Made by a program: the position numbers and the translations under genes
DNA from: W2P13-069 sp051876105
GTDB lineage: Bacteria; Actinomycetota; Coriobacteriia; Coriobacteriales; QAMH01
Direction: 5' to 3'
Assembly: GCA_051876105.1 (NCBI GenBank)
Contig: JBJEHN010000054.1
Coordinates: 1 to 7,280 of the forward strand
DNA: 7,280 nucleotides
The notes under the pieces: model-generated
What the model was told of the DNA's origin: nothing
Database searches by the model: none
What the model saw: the letters and a program-made list of their open reading frames with translations, nothing else
Shown: piece after piece, positions 6,057 to 7,280 of the stretch
Numbering within the stretch: position 1 is the stretch's first letter
How the letters are laid out: the number at the start of each line of letters is the position of its first letter

Positions 6057-7046
6057 TTAGCTGTTCGTAGCCTTCTCGTTCTTCATGCCGTTCATGTCGG
6101 AGGATTCAACAGTGCCCTTTGTGGTGAACACCTGGTACAGCTTGTCGTAATCGCTCTTGACTGCCTCGTAGGTGTCGTACTCGAACGTAGCCCCGCTACC
6201 GCTGTTTTTGACAGACGCGAAGGTGCTGAGACTCAAGTACCTATACGCGCCCCCGCCAAACGACGTGTCCTTTTCGTTGTACTCGACGACTTGGGCATAG
6301 TAGAGGTCGTATTTGCCCTCTCGGTAACCCATGACGGGTACGTATTTGCCGATCATATTCTTGTCTTCTAGTTTGACGGTCGACCAATAGATCGCAGGCT
6401 GATCGAGGAACTCGTTCCCGTCCTTGACGTAGATCTGCCAGGTTTCCGCACCGTAATCAGCAAGGTCAAAGCCGTTTTGGCGCGCGTAGTCCAAGAACGC
6501 CCTCGTCCCCCCGTCCTGCTCGTACTTCTCGTTGGAATTAATGACGGCGTGCGGGTAACCTTTAGGGAGCAACGACGTCAGTATCTCCTTTGTGAGGAAG
6601 TCCTTTGCAGAAACCATGTTGATGTGGTCCTCCCCTCCCCAGTTGAGGTACGCCGCACCCTCGCTCACCACGTAGTACACACGGCAATACCCGTTGGCTT
6701 TGGGGGCGCTCTTCCAATGAGTTTTGTCTGCGAAGGAGATGCCGCCCACGATCAGCTGGGAGGTGTCCATCGCCCAGTTGTCTGCGGCCTGTTTGAGGGC
6801 AACGCGCGCCTCAAACGTGCCCGCTTGCTGCTTGTAGAGGTCCGAGCCGGTGTCATTGAGGATCGCCGCGTTCATGACCTGCCCATAGGCGCTGCGGACG
6901 TTTGCGAGATCCGTGGCTTCTCGGGACTTCTCAACCTGGGAGGAGAAGATGGGGATCGCAACCGCAACCAGCACAGCGATGATGGCCACTACCACCAGCA
7001 GCTCTGCAACGGTGAACCCGCGTTTGACTGTCACGCACTTAACCAA
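6057..7046 (-). CDS. Type IV prepilin-like protein with a large C-terminal domain
   Basis: This 329-residue protein has a classic class III leader: KRG at 8-10, then FTVAELLVVVAIIAVLVAVAIP. Prepilin peptidase would cut after G10 and methylate F11, with the conserved glutamate at mature position 5 (E15). The hydrophobic helix spans about 12-33 and continues into an amphipathic helix (to about 63). The remaining 260 residues form a soluble domain rich in Tyr, Gly and Asp that I do not recognise. Only one cysteine (C121) lies there, so there is no pilin disulphide loop. It is longer than common major pilins (about 150), suggesting a minor pilin, adhesin or pseudopilin. It starts at TTG 7044-7046, directly after a TAG stop, with AAGGG 6 bases upstream. 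A GTG four codons in is less well placed. No assembly ATPase, platform or peptidase gene is in the window. GC is clearly lower than in its neighbours. Confidence 0.88.
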   Translation of the reverse strand: MVKCVTVKRGFTVAELLVVVAIIAVLVAVAIPIFSSQVEKSREATDLANVRSAYGQVMNAAILNDTGSDLYKQQAGTFEARVALKQAADNWAMDTSQLIVGGISFADKTHWKSAPKANGYCRVYYVVSEGAAYLNWGGEDHINMVSAKDFLTKEILTSLLPKGYPHAVINSNEKYEQDGGTRAFLDYARQNGFDLADYGAETWQIYVKDGNEFLDQPAIYWSTVKLEDKNMIGKYVPVMGYREGKYDLYYAQVVEYNEKDTSFGGGAYRYLSLSTFASVKNSGSGATFEYDTYEAVKSDYDKLYQVFTTKGTVESSDMNGMKNEKATNS

Positions 7047-7052
7047 CTAAAG

Positions 7053-7057
7053 CCCTT
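7053..7057 (-). promoter_or_regulatory. Ribosome binding site that sets a TTG start for the prepilin
   Basis: AAGGG on the minus strand is 6 bases before the TTG at 7044-7046. For the alternative GTG at 7032-7034 the distance would be 18 bases, which is too far. The in-frame TAG just before the TTG rules out any earlier start. Confidence 0.65.
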
Positions 7058-7098
7058 ATCGTTGTGTTTGAACGGCAGACTATTTCAGCACGTCAAGC

Positions 7099-7111
7099 GC
7101 CCAGTTTGGGC
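7099..7111. repeat. Small inverted repeat upstream of the prepilin
   Basis: GCCCA-gtt-TGGGC, with 5-base arms and a 3-base centre, lies 53 bases upstream of the prepilin TTG. That position is close to where a promoter would be expected, so it could be an operator. It is short enough to be chance. Confidence 0.25.
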
Positions 7112-7181
7112 AAGAAACACCTACCAACAAAACTATTTAGGTAATGGTATCTTCAATTAGCGTTCAGATAGTGGAAATGAT

Positions 7182-7205
7182 CAGATAATCCCATTGGATT
7201 ATCTG
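7182..7205. repeat. Perfect 10-bp inverted repeat (cagataatcc-catt-ggattatctg)
   Basis: The arms at 7182-7191 and 7196-7205 are exact complements around a 4-base loop, 136 bases upstream of the prepilin start. A third CAGATA lies at 7165-7170. No proper T-run follows on either strand, so it is a weak terminator candidate for a gene entering from the right on the minus strand. An operator is equally possible. Confidence 0.55.
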
Positions 7206-7280
7206 TTTCACTTCAACCTGCGATAAAACCCAGCACTGCCAATCGAGCATCGCTGGCTGCAGGGCACAGTACAGATGACA

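Larger units (their letters stand above)
7047..7280. other. Non-coding upstream region of the prepilin
   Basis: I see no supportable gene in these 234 bases. The region is relatively AT-rich and holds the two inverted repeats listed. A minus-strand frame is open from the right edge to a TGA near 7166 (38 codons), but it resembles no known protein end. A possible -35 for the prepilin is TTGACG (minus strand, near 7090-7095), but no good -10 accompanies it. Confidence 0.4.

Noticed and set aside
7047..7180. Looked for a cyclic-di-GMP riboswitch upstream of the prepilin.
   Set aside because: The conserved core motifs of the GEMM class were not found.
7166..7280. A minus-strand frame open from the right edge for 38 codons.
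   Set aside because: It has no recognisable protein similarity and no way to see its start. It could be chance in AT-richer DNA.

Overview
This is a GC-rich bacterial window with frequent GTG/TTG starts. The gene content suggests a Coriobacteriia/Eggerthellaceae-type actinobacterium: a System I (Ccm) cytochrome c maturation locus, a Wood-Ljungdahl-type fchA-folD pair, and a type IV prepilin. This placement is an inference from gene content and protein style; no database was searched.

Left part (1-2689) is a broken cytochrome c maturation region. A short membrane-protein-like fragment runs off the left edge on the minus strand. After an AT-rich gap comes a long ccmF on the minus strand. It keeps the WWD haem-handling domain and all four expected haem-ligand histidines but lacks roughly its first 100 residues. 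Exactly where ccmF is cut, a ccmC begins on the opposite strand. That ccmC keeps its own WWD motif and both haem-ligand histidines but loses its last membrane helix. It runs out of frame into about 35 codons resembling the C-terminal end of CcmE. So up to three ccm fragments sit here in an arrangement that cannot be an intact ccm operon. It is either a real, recent rearrangement or a chimeric join in the assembly.

Middle part (2686-4471) holds an intact two-gene folate operon on the minus strand. fchA (methenyl-THF cyclohydrolase) is followed 10 bases later by folD (methylene-THF dehydrogenase). FolD appears to lack the lysine needed for its own cyclohydrolase activity, which would make the neighbouring FchA the partner that completes the methenyl-to-formyl step. 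Upstream of fchA is a 147-bp interrupted palindrome that looks like a dispersed intergenic repeat.

Right part (4471-7280) has an unrecognised 165-residue helical protein (minus) divergent from a metal-dependent amidohydrolase (plus). The two share an intergenic region carrying the same 10-mer in mirror orientation. A prepilin-like protein (minus) with a clear N-terminal processing site and lower GC follows. Its upstream region (7047-7280) has no gene I can support, but holds a perfect 10-bp inverted repeat.

No tRNA, rRNA, CRISPR array or intact mobile element was seen. The strongest points for a second look are the ccm junctions, the FolD active-site substitution beside fchA, and the long palindrome.
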